Below are positions 24,666 through 33,728 of a stretch of 64,000 nt of DNA, in pieces. Source of the DNA: Flavobacterium sp. SLB02 (GTDB lineage: Bacteria; Bacteroidota; Bacteroidia; Flavobacteriales; Flavobacteriaceae). How positions within the stretch are numbered: the stretch's first letter is position 1; each line of letters starts with the position of its first letter. The stretch lies in NCBI RefSeq assembly GCF_009664855.1, contig NZ_CP045928.1, positions 2,182,522 to 2,246,521 of the forward strand, in the 5' to 3' direction. The translations under genes and the position numbers were made by a program. The notes under the pieces are model-generated. The model worked only from the letters and a program-made list of their open reading frames with translations. It did no database searches and had not been told where the DNA came from.

Positions 24666-25430
24666 ATGTTTACCTTAGAAAATTACAACTACGTGTCAAT
24701 ACCAAAAAAAGCCTTATTTAACTGGAGCAGCGGAAAAGATTCTGCTCTGGCATTGTATAAAACATTACAAAATCCTGATTTTAAAATCGAATATTTGCTT
24801 ACGAGCGTCAATCAGCAATTTCAACGAATTTCTATGCATGGCGTTCGTGTCGAATTATTAGAAGCGCAGGCAAAAAGCATTGGATTGCCACTTAAAATCA
24901 TGCAGATTCCTGAAATGCCAACAATGGAGGTCTATGAAAGTGTGATGACCAAAACTTTAACCGAATTAAAAAACGAAGGAATAACACGTTCTGTTTTTGG
25001 TGATATTTTCCTGGAAGATTTACGCCAATACCGCGAAGATCAATTGGCTAAAATAGGTTTTGAAGGTGTTTTTCCGCTTTGGAAGATTCCGACGCAGGAT
25101 TTAATACAGGAATTCATTTCGTTAGGATTTAAAACGATTGTCGTTTGCGTAAACGAACGTTATTTAGACAAGAATTTTGTTGGCCGAATTATCGATCAGG
25201 AATTCATTAACGATTTGCCTGATAATGTAGATGTTTGCGGTGAAAACGGTGAATTTCATACCTTTACTTTTGATGGTCCGATTTTTTCAGAACCTGTAAA
25301 ATTTGAAATTAGCGAAATCGTGTATCGAAAATACGAAAAGCCTAAAACCGAAGATTCTTCCGATACTGCTTGTGATACAAGTGCCAGCGATGCTTTTGAT
25401 TTTGGATTTTGGTATTGTGACCTAATTTAA
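24666..25430 (+). CDS. Dph6-type ATP pyrophosphatase (diphthine-ammonia ligase-like)
   Basis: 254 residues from ATG 24666; a GTG at 24693 (VSIPKKALFNWSSGKDS) is an alternative, and the long upstream frame overlaps the peptidase gene and is rejected. PP-loop motif WSSGKDSALALYK lies at about residues 18-30. Bacteria lack diphthamide, so the real role is unknown; the family makes an amide by adenylation in archaea and eukaryotes. Followed six bases later by a lipoprotein gene, so probably cotranscribed. Confidence 0.82.
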   Translation: MFTLENYNYVSIPKKALFNWSSGKDSALALYKTLQNPDFKIEYLLTSVNQQFQRISMHGVRVELLEAQAKSIGLPLKIMQIPEMPTMEVYESVMTKTLTELKNEGITRSVFGDIFLEDLRQYREDQLAKIGFEGVFPLWKIPTQDLIQEFISLGFKTIVVCVNERYLDKNFVGRIIDQEFINDLPDNVDVCGENGEFHTFTFDGPIFSEPVKFEISEIVYRKYEKPKTEDSSDTACDTSASDAFDFGFWYCDLI

Positions 25431-25435
25431 CAACA

Positions 25436-25837
25436 ATGAAAATATTCTATTTTAAAAAGATTTGTACCCTTATATTTCTAATAACTATTGCCCTCGTTTG
25501 CCAGAGCTGTCTGGTAAGCCGTTGCAAAAGACCTCAGATTATGGGGTATATTTATGATTCTATCAGCAGAAAACCAATTGAAAACTGCAAAGTTGGAGAA
25601 AATCTCACAGACACAAAAGGTCATTTTCAATTAAAAGAATTACGTTATTCTGAGTTTACTTTTGTTGGCTATGAAGCGCCGCTATTAATGGTAAATGAAG
25701 CAATTATTAAAGAGGGTTACGAAAATAAATCGATACAATTATTTAATCCTTTTGGTGGTGGAATAAGAAAAGGTGCTGTGCACAATTGTGATACTATCTT
25801 TTTAAAAAGAGCGCCTGTAACAGTTATCGAAAAATAA
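25436..25837 (+). CDS. Lipoprotein with regulatory-like beta domain
   Basis: 133 residues. Signal peptide ending in lipobox CQSC (residues 22-25); then IMGYIYDSISRKPIENCKVGENLTDTKGHFQLKEL, a CarboxypepD_reg-like strand pattern. Probably outer-membrane or periplasmic lipoprotein. Starts 5 bases after the upstream gene's stop. Confidence 0.7.
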   Translation: MKIFYFKKICTLIFLITIALVCQSCLVSRCKRPQIMGYIYDSISRKPIENCKVGENLTDTKGHFQLKELRYSEFTFVGYEAPLLMVNEAIIKEGYENKSIQLFNPFGGGIRKGAVHNCDTIFLKRAPVTVIEK

Positions 25838-25899
25838 TTTACTTTTATTACATTTAGAATTCAGTTTCAATTCAATTATTAATTTCATTAAAACATATT

Positions 25900-26406
25900 A
25901 TGGCTGTAAAAGAAATTAGTTTAGAAATAAAAAAAATTCTGGAATTCCTTAATGAAATAGGAATTGATGTAATTGAAAAAGAATTAGATACAAGCTTTTT
26001 ACCAGGATTAAGCCTGGGACCAAATTGTATTTATATCGATTATGATCAATTATTATATCCAGGTGATATTTTACACGAAGCAGGGCATTTAGCGGTTACC
26101 ACATCTGCTGAAAGAAACAAGGCCGGTACAAGCGAAATGTCGCCCAAATGGCCTACCCAGGCCGAAGAAATAGCAGCGATTTTATGGTCATTTGCAGCTG
26201 CAAATCATTTACAATTACCACTTGACTTTGTATTTCACCCTAATGGTTATAAAGGCGCTTCGGATTGGTTTATTTCGAATTTTAGTGATAAAAATTATAT
26301 TGGATTGCCGTTTTTAGAATGGATTGGACTTACCTTAAGTAATGATCGTGCACTCAAAGAAGGCAAAGAAGCTTTTCCTGTAATGCAAAAATGGCTAAGA
26401 GATTAG
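25900..26406 (+). CDS. Small HExxH-like putative metalloprotein
   Basis: 168 residues without signal peptide. Contains GDILHEAGHLAV (HExxH-like HEAGH, residues 59-63) and later TQAEEIAAILWSFAAANH where Glu could be a third ligand, as in zincins. Upstream SLGPNCIYIDYDQLLYPGDILHEAGH resembles the segment before the zinc site in small peptidases. No family recognised; enzymatic activity is inferred only from the motif. Confidence 0.6.
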   Translation: MAVKEISLEIKKILEFLNEIGIDVIEKELDTSFLPGLSLGPNCIYIDYDQLLYPGDILHEAGHLAVTTSAERNKAGTSEMSPKWPTQAEEIAAILWSFAAANHLQLPLDFVFHPNGYKGASDWFISNFSDKNYIGLPFLEWIGLTLSNDRALKEGKEAFPVMQKWLRD

Positions 26407-26417
26407 TAATTATCACA

Positions 26418-26960
26418 TTAACCGTTATATAATTCTAGTAAATTCGTAACCGTATTCCAGTTTCGCATTGTTACTATAACATTAAGTTTTTTCTCGATAT
26501 ATTTTCCTTCTAATCTGGTTTTTCCAGCACCAATGTCGTATTTAATAAAAATTCTGTTGCCGTCGATGCTAGCTTCATCGGGTTTAAACTGACTGATTTT
26601 TAAATCATTTATGTTTTCTTTTTTCAGAGTAGTTGATACAAAGGCAACATATAGTTTTTTGGTATCTATATCTTTTTCTTTGAAATAAGGATTATTTTTA
26701 AAACACAATTCCAGATCTTCTTTGGCAATAACTATGGTAGGAACTTCATGTCCGAAGACCTTAAAAATTTCCTGTTTGATCATAAAACCCACTTTCGAAG
26801 CACTTTCTTCGTCTGTATCTACAAAAACATTTCCGGATTGCAGATACGTTCTCACATTCGTAAAACCAATATTTTCTAACATAGTTTTCAAAGCCTCCAT
26901 TTTCATCATATTGTGACCGGAAACGTTGATTCCTCGTAAAAGTGCTAAATGTGTTGTCAT
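26418..26960 (-). CDS. DUF1697-family protein
   Basis: 180 residues beginning MTTHLALLRGINVSGHNMMKMEALKT, the family signature ALLRGINV-GxxK/M, followed by TYLQSGNVFV and C-terminal MRNWNTVTNLLEL. Widespread family of unknown function. Convergent with the HEAGH protein gene. Confidence 0.85.
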   Translation of the reverse strand: MTTHLALLRGINVSGHNMMKMEALKTMLENIGFTNVRTYLQSGNVFVDTDEESASKVGFMIKQEIFKVFGHEVPTIVIAKEDLELCFKNNPYFKEKDIDTKKLYVAFVSTTLKKENINDLKISQFKPDEASIDGNRIFIKYDIGAGKTRLEGKYIEKKLNVIVTMRNWNTVTNLLELYNG

Positions 26961-27009
26961 TGTTTAAGTTTTGTTCAAAGATAAAAATTCATTTGATGAT
27001 TATGGACAA

Positions 27010-28773
27010 CTACTTTTCATCTTCTCCAATTTCTATATCAAACTTGGTTAAAAAATCGTTTAATCGCTTTTTATATCTTGCATTGGCCTGGTTTACAATC
27101 TCGTCCGTTTCTTCGTTTGTTTCTATTGGTTCAAGATTAAATTCTTTTTTAACCCATTGCTGAAACTCGTCTTTATTTTCATTTTCTTTATAATATTCCT
27201 CGTCTTTATAAAAATAAGCAGAATCAAAATCAACTGAAATTTCTGTATCCAAAGTCAAAAGATGAATCAATGCACGTGTATTTTCGGCTACAACATGAAT
27301 ACCGCCTTCATCACCAAAAACCACTATCGGGCAATGGTTTAAATCATTATCTATCAACCAATATGCATAAGAACTTCCTGAACCATTTGCTCCTGCAAAT
27401 TCAATAAAACTATTATAAAATTCTTCTTTCTCAGACCATGTTTTTATCCCGGTTTTTTCATTTGTTATGGTAAGGCCAAAACATTCCGAATAGGTTTCTG
27501 CGCCAAATTCCTGCTCGAATTTATACAGTTTTAACAAATCTTCCGGTAAAGCATAACTGCCAAACTGAACTGAAAAATCTTCTAATGAAAAACTGTTGTC
27601 ATATTCTGCATATTCTGTTTCATCATCATCGTCATCTTCTTCCTCAGAAGTTTCTGCCGTGAGTACTTCAAAAACTTTGATTACAGCACATTTTACACAA
27701 AACATTTCAATTCCGGGAGCCGTTTCGTTGTTAGCCCATTGGAATTTTGGATTTCCGTCCTCATATAAATATTCCAGTAAAAGTGTTATTTCTTCATTAT
27801 CATGGCACCATAAAGCGCGCAATCTAATATTGAAACCATTTGTAATATCTTCAGAAATCTGACTGTATTTCTTTCCTTCATATTCAAACGGAATAAACGA
27901 ATACTCGTTTCCTTCACTTTCTTTGCTGATTCTGCCTATAAATTCCAGTCCAGACAAAACGTTGATCATTTCGATAAACTTATCACGGAAATTAGTATAC
28001 ATATACTTTTCCGTTTTTTCGTAATCCAGAATCGAAAGTCCTTGTTTAAAGGCATCTTCGTGATAATTATTTCCTAAAATCTTTGTTCCATAATCTGAAA
28101 TTTCGATAAAAGAATCATGTACAATATCTGATAATTTATGAGTCGACGGAAAGTAATTTTCAATTGTCATCACTGCTCCATTTTCATCCGCAACATTACT
28201 GCAGATTAATATATCTGGTCGGTTTACATTAATTATGGCCTGAACATCTGTAAAACGTTCAAAATGCATTTGCATATCATCGCTGTAAATTAACCAGGCT
28301 GTAACATCGCCTTTTACAAAAAGTTCTCCATGATTGTATTCTCCTAAAAGTGCATCGCATTTTACGCCGTCACCCAAATAATGCACGCTTCCAAACAAAG
28401 TGATATTTACGCTTGTTGTTTGTCCTAAAACAATTAAAGCAGGTGAATTATCCGTATCAAAAGAACTTATAAGTTTCGTAACCGAAAGATTTCCTTTAAA
28501 AATAAATCCTAGTATAAAAACATCAGGATGTTCTTCTGTACTATAATCCATTTCAAACGAATCCATTTGTACATCATCTTCTGCTAGCAGAAAAATTGGA
28601 TTTTCTTCATAGTCAGGAAAACGCCAGGTATCTTCAAAAACATTATAGATTTTTTCATTATTAAAATCGGTAAGATCTCCAATAATATTGTGAGCTTCGT
28701 GTCGATTAATAACTTTAAATGTAACGCCGGCAAACTCTAAGGTTTCAAAAGGAACTTTTTCTTCGTTAATCAT
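27010..28773 (-). CDS. Large acidic protein with possible beta-helical and SUKH-like parts
   Basis: 587 residues, no signal peptide. Residues ~80-180 form a periodic hydrophobic strand pattern (FILGFIFKGNLSV..., ALIVLGQTTSV, GELFVKGDVTAWLIYSDD) like a short beta-helix. A poly-acidic linker (EEEDDDDDETEYAEYD) lies near residue 390. The C-terminal ~190 residues (YALPEDLLKLYKFEQEFG ... IVVFGDEGGIHVVAEN) resemble the SMI1/KNR4 (SUKH) fold used by toxin-immunity proteins. No toxin gene is next to it. Assignment tentative. Confidence 0.55.
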   Translation of the reverse strand: MINEEKVPFETLEFAGVTFKVINRHEAHNIIGDLTDFNNEKIYNVFEDTWRFPDYEENPIFLLAEDDVQMDSFEMDYSTEEHPDVFILGFIFKGNLSVTKLISSFDTDNSPALIVLGQTTSVNITLFGSVHYLGDGVKCDALLGEYNHGELFVKGDVTAWLIYSDDMQMHFERFTDVQAIINVNRPDILICSNVADENGAVMTIENYFPSTHKLSDIVHDSFIEISDYGTKILGNNYHEDAFKQGLSILDYEKTEKYMYTNFRDKFIEMINVLSGLEFIGRISKESEGNEYSFIPFEYEGKKYSQISEDITNGFNIRLRALWCHDNEEITLLLEYLYEDGNPKFQWANNETAPGIEMFCVKCAVIKVFEVLTAETSEEEDDDDDETEYAEYDNSFSLEDFSVQFGSYALPEDLLKLYKFEQEFGAETYSECFGLTITNEKTGIKTWSEKEEFYNSFIEFAGANGSGSSYAYWLIDNDLNHCPIVVFGDEGGIHVVAENTRALIHLLTLDTEISVDFDSAYFYKDEEYYKENENKDEFQQWVKKEFNLEPIETNEETDEIVNQANARYKKRLNDFLTKFDIEIGEDEK

Positions 28774-29073
28774 ATAGGAGCTTATATTTTAAACATTTAA
28801 CAAATCTAATAATTATCTTTATTTGTTAAAATACCTAATCAATTATTTCAGGCTTTCAAATTTCCTATTTTAAATTTATCTTCGCTTTTCTAAAGAGAAT
28901 AGAGTTAAGAGAATAGGACAAAGAGAATAGAGTAAAGAGAAATAGAGTAAAGAGACTAAAATCTATTAACTATGATCCATATTCTACATTCTATAATCTA
29001 TTTTCCATATTCTATTTTCCATATTCTATTTTCCATATTCTATTTTCTATAACCTAAATTCTAAAATAAATTA
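28774..29073. other. Intergenic region with AT-rich word repeats
   Basis: 300 bases without a gene. Holds GAGAATAGAG/AAGAGAATAG words (28898-28955) and then a tandem repeat (28998-29050). Confidence 0.5.
28998..29050. repeat. 14-bp tandem repeat upstream of recG
   Basis: Three complete copies of CTATTTTCCATATT (28998-29011, 29012-29025, 29026-29039) and a partial fourth. Facing it upstream are GAATAGAG words (28898-28955) that can pair weakly with CTATTTTC. Confidence 0.7.
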
Positions 29074-31182
29074 ATGTCTAATAATCTCCTTGAAACCCCA
29101 ATCGAATACTTAAAAGGTGTTGGTCCCAGTCGTGGTCAATTGCTTCGTAAGGAATTGGGTATTCATAAATACAGGGATTTAGTTAATTTTTTTCCGAACA
29201 GATATATTGACAGAACACGTTATTACAAGATCAACGAGCTACAGAATACAGGTGCCGAAGTTCAGATTATTGGTAAAATCATCAATATAAAAACAGTTGA
29301 ATTTGCCAAAAACAAAAAACGTTTAGTAGCCACTTTCGTGGATGATACGGGGCAAATAGACCTGAACTGGTTTCAGGGACACAAATGGATTCGGGAGAGT
29401 TTAAAACTGAATGAAGTTTGTGTGATTTTCGGGAAATGTTCGCTTTATGGAAGTCAGTTTAGTATGGCGCATCCGGAAATTGAATTGTTAAGCGAGCACG
29501 AAAAAAGCCTTAGGTCAGCGATGCAGCCTGTTTATCCTTCGACTGAAACACTTACGAACAGAGGGATTTCAAACCGAACGATTAATAAAATGATGGAGCA
29601 GTTGTTTCTTGAGACCCAAGCTCTGTTTACAGAAACGTTCCCTCCTTATTTAATAGAAGAACTAAAACTAATCTCGAAAAGAGCGGCTTTATTCAACATA
29701 CATTTCCCGAAGAGCACTGACGCTTTGGCGAAAGCCCAATTTCGATTGAAATTTGAAGAATTGTTCTTCATTCAATTGCAATTGATTACTAAAAACCTGA
29801 TCAGAAAACACAAAATAAAAGGGCATCCGTTTACAAAAGTGGGCGAACTTTTTAATGAATTTTACCAGAATCATTTGCCTTTTCAGCTTACCAACGCCCA
29901 GAAAAGAGTGGTAAAAGAAATCCGTTCAGACATGGGAAGCAATGCCCAAATGAACCGATTATTACAAGGAGATGTAGGTTCCGGAAAAACCATTGTTGCT
30001 TTTTTGAGTATGCTTCTGGCAATCGATAACGGTTTTCAGGCTTGTTTAATGGCGCCAACAGAAATTCTCGCTAATCAGCATTTTATTGGGTTATCTGAGT
30101 TAGCTCAAACCTTAAACCTGAATATAAAAATATTAACCGGCTCAACTAAAATAGCGGCACGAAGAATCATTCACGAAGAACTGGAAAACGGAAGTTTACA
30201 TATCATTATTGGTACTCATGCTTTGCTGGAAGATAAAGTAAAATTCCAGAATTTAGGTTTGGCTGTTATTGATGAACAACACCGTTTTGGAGTAGAACAG
30301 AGATCAAAATTGTGGAAGAAAAATGATATTCCGCCACACGTTCTGGTTATGACTGCTACTCCTATTCCGAGAACTTTAGCGATGAGTCTCTACGGAGATC
30401 TCGATATTTCGGTCATTGATGAATTGCCTCCCGGCAGAAAACCCATTCAAACCGTACATCGTTTTGATAGTAACCGATTGAAAGTATGGAAATTTCTGCG
30501 AGATGAAATTGCCCTGGGAAGACAAATTTATATCGTTTATCCCTTAATTCAGGAATCTGAAAAAATGGATTATAAGGATTTAATGGATGGCTACGAAAGT
30601 ATATCACGTGATTTCCCTTTGCCTCAATATTCAATATCTATCTTACACGGAAAAATGAAACCGGCTGATAAAGATGCTGAAATGAAACGTTTCTCTGAAG
30701 GCAAAACCAATATTATGGTGGCAACAACTGTAATTGAGGTTGGTGTAAACGTACCCAACGCGAGTGTAATGATTATCGAAAGTGCAGAACGTTTTGGATT
30801 GTCCCAGCTACACCAATTACGTGGCCGTGTAGGTCGTGGTGCCGAACAAAGTTATTGTATCCTGATGACAAGCCACAAGTTAAGTGATGACAGTAAAACC
30901 CGAATGCAAACCATGGTAAAAACCAATGATGGTTTCGAAATTGCCGAAGTAGATCTTAAACTCCGAGGCCCGGGAGATTTAATGGGAACACAGCAAAGTG
31001 GTGTTCTAAATCTTCAAATTGCTGATATTGTGCGCGACAGAGACATTTTAGGTCTGGCGAGAAACTACGCCATGAAAATCTTAAAAGAAGACGGCCCCTT
31101 ACAAAAACCGGAACACGCCGTACTAAAAGCGGTTTTTATCGAACTCACGAAGAAGAAAAATATTTGGAATTATATTAGCTAA
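29074..31182 (+). CDS. recG: ATP-dependent DNA helicase RecG
   Basis: 702 residues. N-terminal wedge/OB domain (LKGVGPSRGQLLRKELGIHKYRDLVNFFPNRYIDR), then SF2 helicase motifs: LLQGDVGSGKT (Walker A, about residue 305), VIDEQHRFGV (DEQH), MTATPIPRTLAMSLYGDLD, and VIEVGVNVPNASVMIIESAERFGLSQLHQLRGRVGRG. RecG remodels stalled forks and R-loops. ATG 29074 follows the repeat region. Confidence 0.96.
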   Translation: MSNNLLETPIEYLKGVGPSRGQLLRKELGIHKYRDLVNFFPNRYIDRTRYYKINELQNTGAEVQIIGKIINIKTVEFAKNKKRLVATFVDDTGQIDLNWFQGHKWIRESLKLNEVCVIFGKCSLYGSQFSMAHPEIELLSEHEKSLRSAMQPVYPSTETLTNRGISNRTINKMMEQLFLETQALFTETFPPYLIEELKLISKRAALFNIHFPKSTDALAKAQFRLKFEELFFIQLQLITKNLIRKHKIKGHPFTKVGELFNEFYQNHLPFQLTNAQKRVVKEIRSDMGSNAQMNRLLQGDVGSGKTIVAFLSMLLAIDNGFQACLMAPTEILANQHFIGLSELAQTLNLNIKILTGSTKIAARRIIHEELENGSLHIIIGTHALLEDKVKFQNLGLAVIDEQHRFGVEQRSKLWKKNDIPPHVLVMTATPIPRTLAMSLYGDLDISVIDELPPGRKPIQTVHRFDSNRLKVWKFLRDEIALGRQIYIVYPLIQESEKMDYKDLMDGYESISRDFPLPQYSISILHGKMKPADKDAEMKRFSEGKTNIMVATTVIEVGVNVPNASVMIIESAERFGLSQLHQLRGRVGRGAEQSYCILMTSHKLSDDSKTRMQTMVKTNDGFEIAEVDLKLRGPGDLMGTQQSGVLNLQIADIVRDRDILGLARNYAMKILKEDGPLQKPEHAVLKAVFIELTKKKNIWNYIS

Positions 31183-31415
31183 GGTGCTAAGTTCTGAGTT
31201 GCTAAGATTCTAAGTTTCTTTTTAAAATTCCAAAAAAAAAAGTAAAATTCCAAATTCCAATTTTCAAGACTCTTCTTCCGGAGCCTCTTCATATCGGTAA
31301 TAAATAAGGTAATAAGGCGAAAAAAAATCTTTGTTCCTTTGTTGCTCTGCTACTTTGAAGCTTTTTTGAAAAAACTTAGTAACTTAGAAGCTTAGCAACT
31401 CAGAAGCTCAGAAAA
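31178..31415. repeat. Word-built inverted repeat (CTAAG family), copy 2
   Basis: The intergenic region begins GCTAAGGTGCTAAGTTCTGAG right at the recG stop and ends with CTTAGCAACTCAGAAGCTCAG. TTCTGAGTTGCTAAG at 31192-31206 and CTTAGCAACTCAGAA at 31391-31405 are a perfect 15-bp pair. Same family as 17942-18243 and 41856-42003. Confidence 0.65.
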
Positions 31416-31547
31416 AAATATACTTCACCGCATTACATCTAAAATTCAATAATTCTTATTCAATAAGGTGATTTAGATTTGTTGGGGGACAAATTTTAAA
31501 ATTGAAATTTAGTACACACAATGAAGCATATAGTTTTTTTGTATTCT
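31416..31547. other. Gap before the PAS protein gene
   Basis: With the repeat at 31178-31415 it forms a 365-base gap between recG and the PAS gene stop. Nothing else recognised; no clear terminator. Confidence 0.4.
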
Positions 31548-32150
31548 TTATTTTTTAGGCGGCGCTTTTTTTTCGAACAAACCACTAAAAAGGCCTTTAC
31601 TTATTTTATTTTTATCATCTTTTCCTGTTGCTACCAGATGGTCAACATACTCCATATAAGTCTTTTTGCGTTCTTCCAGAAAACCAATTAAATAATCTTC
31701 CGAAGCTCCAAGACCGCTTACTTCTTCAATATGAAGCAATTTTTTATATAAAGGTTCTATAAACTTGGTAATGATTTCTTCAGGAACGGATTTTCTGGTT
31801 CCAAAATAACCTGCAATTTCTCCGTCGCCATCAGCAATAATTTTAAAATCGGTAATTACCCAATAGTATCTTCCGGTTTTTGACATGTTTTTGATAATAA
31901 CGTGAATATTCTGGCTGGATTTAATACTATCCCACAAGAACTTAAAAATTACTTTTGGCATATCAGGATGACGGATCACATTATGAGGCTGTCCGATAAG
32001 CTCGTGCTCATCATAGCCTGACACATCTATAAAAGCTTCATTTGCATATAAAATAGTTCCTTTTGTATCTGTTTTACTTAATAATACTTTAGTTTTATTC
32101 CAATCAACTTCTCTGTCTGATGGAGTCGGGCGAGTAATTCTGTTATCCAT
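31548..32150 (-). CDS. Aer-like PAS domain protein
   Basis: 200 residues, soluble. Residues ~20-120 are a PAS domain of the Aer/chemoreceptor type: LSKTDTKGTILYANEAFIDVSGYDEHELIGQPHNVIRHPDMPK, with YYWVITDFKII as the last strands. Such PAS domains bind FAD or other ligands and sense redox. The remaining ~80 residues are helical and Lys-rich. There is no methyl-accepting signalling domain. It lies just downstream of a membrane sensor gene on the same strand. Confidence 0.85.
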   Translation of the reverse strand: MDNRITRPTPSDREVDWNKTKVLLSKTDTKGTILYANEAFIDVSGYDEHELIGQPHNVIRHPDMPKVIFKFLWDSIKSSQNIHVIIKNMSKTGRYYWVITDFKIIADGDGEIAGYFGTRKSVPEEIITKFIEPLYKKLLHIEEVSGLGASEDYLIGFLEERKKTYMEYVDHLVATGKDDKNKISKGLFSGLFEKKAPPKK

Positions 32151-32240
32151 AAATTTTGTATTTTAAATTAATAGGCAATTGTATTTTGCGTATAAACTGT
32201 GGCCTATAAAGTATTTTTATAATTAAGTTATATACATCTA

Positions 32241-33101
32241 TTAACTTTGGCCTCTGCTGTTAGTCGATTTTACATGAATGTCATTCACCAAATCATCAAT
32301 TTTTTTAGCACTTTCTCTCATCATTTCCAGATAACTTAAAAGTTTGTCGTTATCGGTATGTCCTTTTGAAACATCAATAAGTTTTAAAACCGAATTGACC
32401 GGCAATTTTAAATCAAGAGTAGTTCTGTGAATAAAATCATTATAATCTTTAGTAGCACTCATCGAACTGTATTTTGCCGATGCTAATTTGATATTTTCCA
32501 ATTCATATTCGTCAGAAATTTTCGAAATATGGTTTTGGCTGTGTTCCTTAAAATAATACGCCCAATATCCGTTCATAAAAAAAACAACTGCTGCTAAAAC
32601 GACATGAATAATAAAGGTTTCAAGATCAAAATTTACTTGCGAAAAATACAGCTGTAAGCCTTTTGGATCTGTGTAAACATAGTTTTGCATGTATGCCAAA
32701 GCCCCGTGATGCAAGACCACCAAAAGCGTAAGTGGTATTTGCAGTTTCCAGTTTTGATAGATAATCAAAATCGTACTCGCAATAAAAACCGTAAAATGCA
32801 TCTCGAATAATCCGTGCATCTGATAGATATACTGTGCCATGAAAATAGCCAGAACAACTGCTAAAACGTACTGATAAAAATTAGAGTTTTTGATAAAAAA
32901 TTTGGCCGAATAGTACAATAAAAGATTCAAAGTCCCTACCCCCACTCCAATTTCAAATGTATCGTATTTAAAGGCTAAGGCAATTCCCAAAAGGAAATAA
33001 ATGGCAAGAACATAGTTGATAATCGTATCTGATTTTTGTGTCATCGTAGACATAAAATTGTGAAGATAATCGCGTTCATTCAAACTGGCTTTTGTTTTCA
33101 T
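32241..33101 (-). CDS. Six-helix membrane sensor with degenerate HisKA-like tail
   Basis: 286 residues. About six membrane segments (residues 25-185) strongly resemble the N-terminal part of certain proteobacterial chemoreceptors (YQYVLAVVLAIFMAQYIYQMHGLFEMHFTVFIASTILIIYQNWKLQIPL). The tail (about 215-286) looks like a HisKA dimerisation helix pair (FIHRTTLDLKLPVNSVLKLID ... YLEMMRESAKKIDDLVNDI) but the phospho-acceptor His (S-H-E-L-R-x-P-L in normal kinases) is Leu and there is no ATPase domain. Likely a dimerising sensor acting with the neighbouring PAS protein. Confidence 0.7.
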   Translation of the reverse strand: MKTKASLNERDYLHNFMSTMTQKSDTIINYVLAIYFLLGIALAFKYDTFEIGVGVGTLNLLLYYSAKFFIKNSNFYQYVLAVVLAIFMAQYIYQMHGLFEMHFTVFIASTILIIYQNWKLQIPLTLLVVLHHGALAYMQNYVYTDPKGLQLYFSQVNFDLETFIIHVVLAAVVFFMNGYWAYYFKEHSQNHISKISDEYELENIKLASAKYSSMSATKDYNDFIHRTTLDLKLPVNSVLKLIDVSKGHTDNDKLLSYLEMMRESAKKIDDLVNDIHVKSTNSRGQS

Positions 33102-33131
33102 AAATTAAATAGATTAGGTTAAGAAATAGAT

Positions 33132-33728
33132 TTATTTAGTACATTCTGGTAGCGAGCATCCATAAGCTCTCAGAGCTAAAGCATCAAACGAAGGGGACTT
33201 GGTTTGTTTTAATAAAGAATCAATTGCCATTTGCGCATAATTACTGTCGGCATTGGTACAATATCTTGTTTTGTTGTAGTTTCCGCGGTAATATAAACTT
33301 CTTGAACCATCTAAAAGGACTGCCTGAGGCGTTGAGAACACGCCACAATCTTTTGCTATACTTTCATCAAAATAAACCGGAATATTGGCATCAAATTTCT
33401 TCTGAATCTCTTCTATTGTAAAGTCCTTTTGTTTGTTGAGAACTACAATTTTAAAATTAATCTGATTTCCGTACTTTTTGATAAGACCGCTTACGTGAGG
33501 AATATTAAAGCGGGAACAAGGACAATCCGGATTGAAAAAGTGAATAAAAATTGGCCTCGTGTCTGTTGTACAGCACTTAAGGTCAATTTTACTTCCCATG
33601 GCTATATCATGATAGTTTTTAGGAACTGGTGTAGGTAAACTGTATTTGAATTCGTTTTGCCAGAATAAAACAGAAATGGCAGCGCATAATAATAACATCC
33701 ATAAGCCAACAAGTAATTTTCTTAGCAT
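33132..33728 (-). CDS. Membrane-anchored thioredoxin-fold protein
   Basis: 198 residues. N-terminal anchor (LLVGLWMLLLCAAISVLFW), then a TlpA-like fold with the redox motif in FFNPDCPCSRF (C-P-C near residue 75) and VFSTPQAVLLDGSR containing the cis-Pro (TPQA). Two Cys at the C-terminus (GCSLPEC) may be extra redox cysteines. Probably faces the periplasm. Located upstream of the membrane sensor on the same strand with a 30-base gap; possible operon. Confidence 0.75.
   Translation of the reverse strand: MLRKLLVGLWMLLLCAAISVLFWQNEFKYSLPTPVPKNYHDIAMGSKIDLKCCTTDTRPIFIHFFNPDCPCSRFNIPHVSGLIKKYGNQINFKIVVLNKQKDFTIEEIQKKFDANIPVYFDESIAKDCGVFSTPQAVLLDGSRSLYYRGNYNKTRYCTNADSNYAQMAIDSLLKQTKSPSFDALALRAYGCSLPECTK

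Noticed and set aside
27596..27862. Plus-strand frame with a run of Ser
   Set aside because: It is the antisense of the acidic Asp/Glu linker in the large minus-strand gene.
28998..29050. Possible CRISPR-like array
   Set aside because: Units are 14 bp, adjacent and without spacers; no cas genes in the window.
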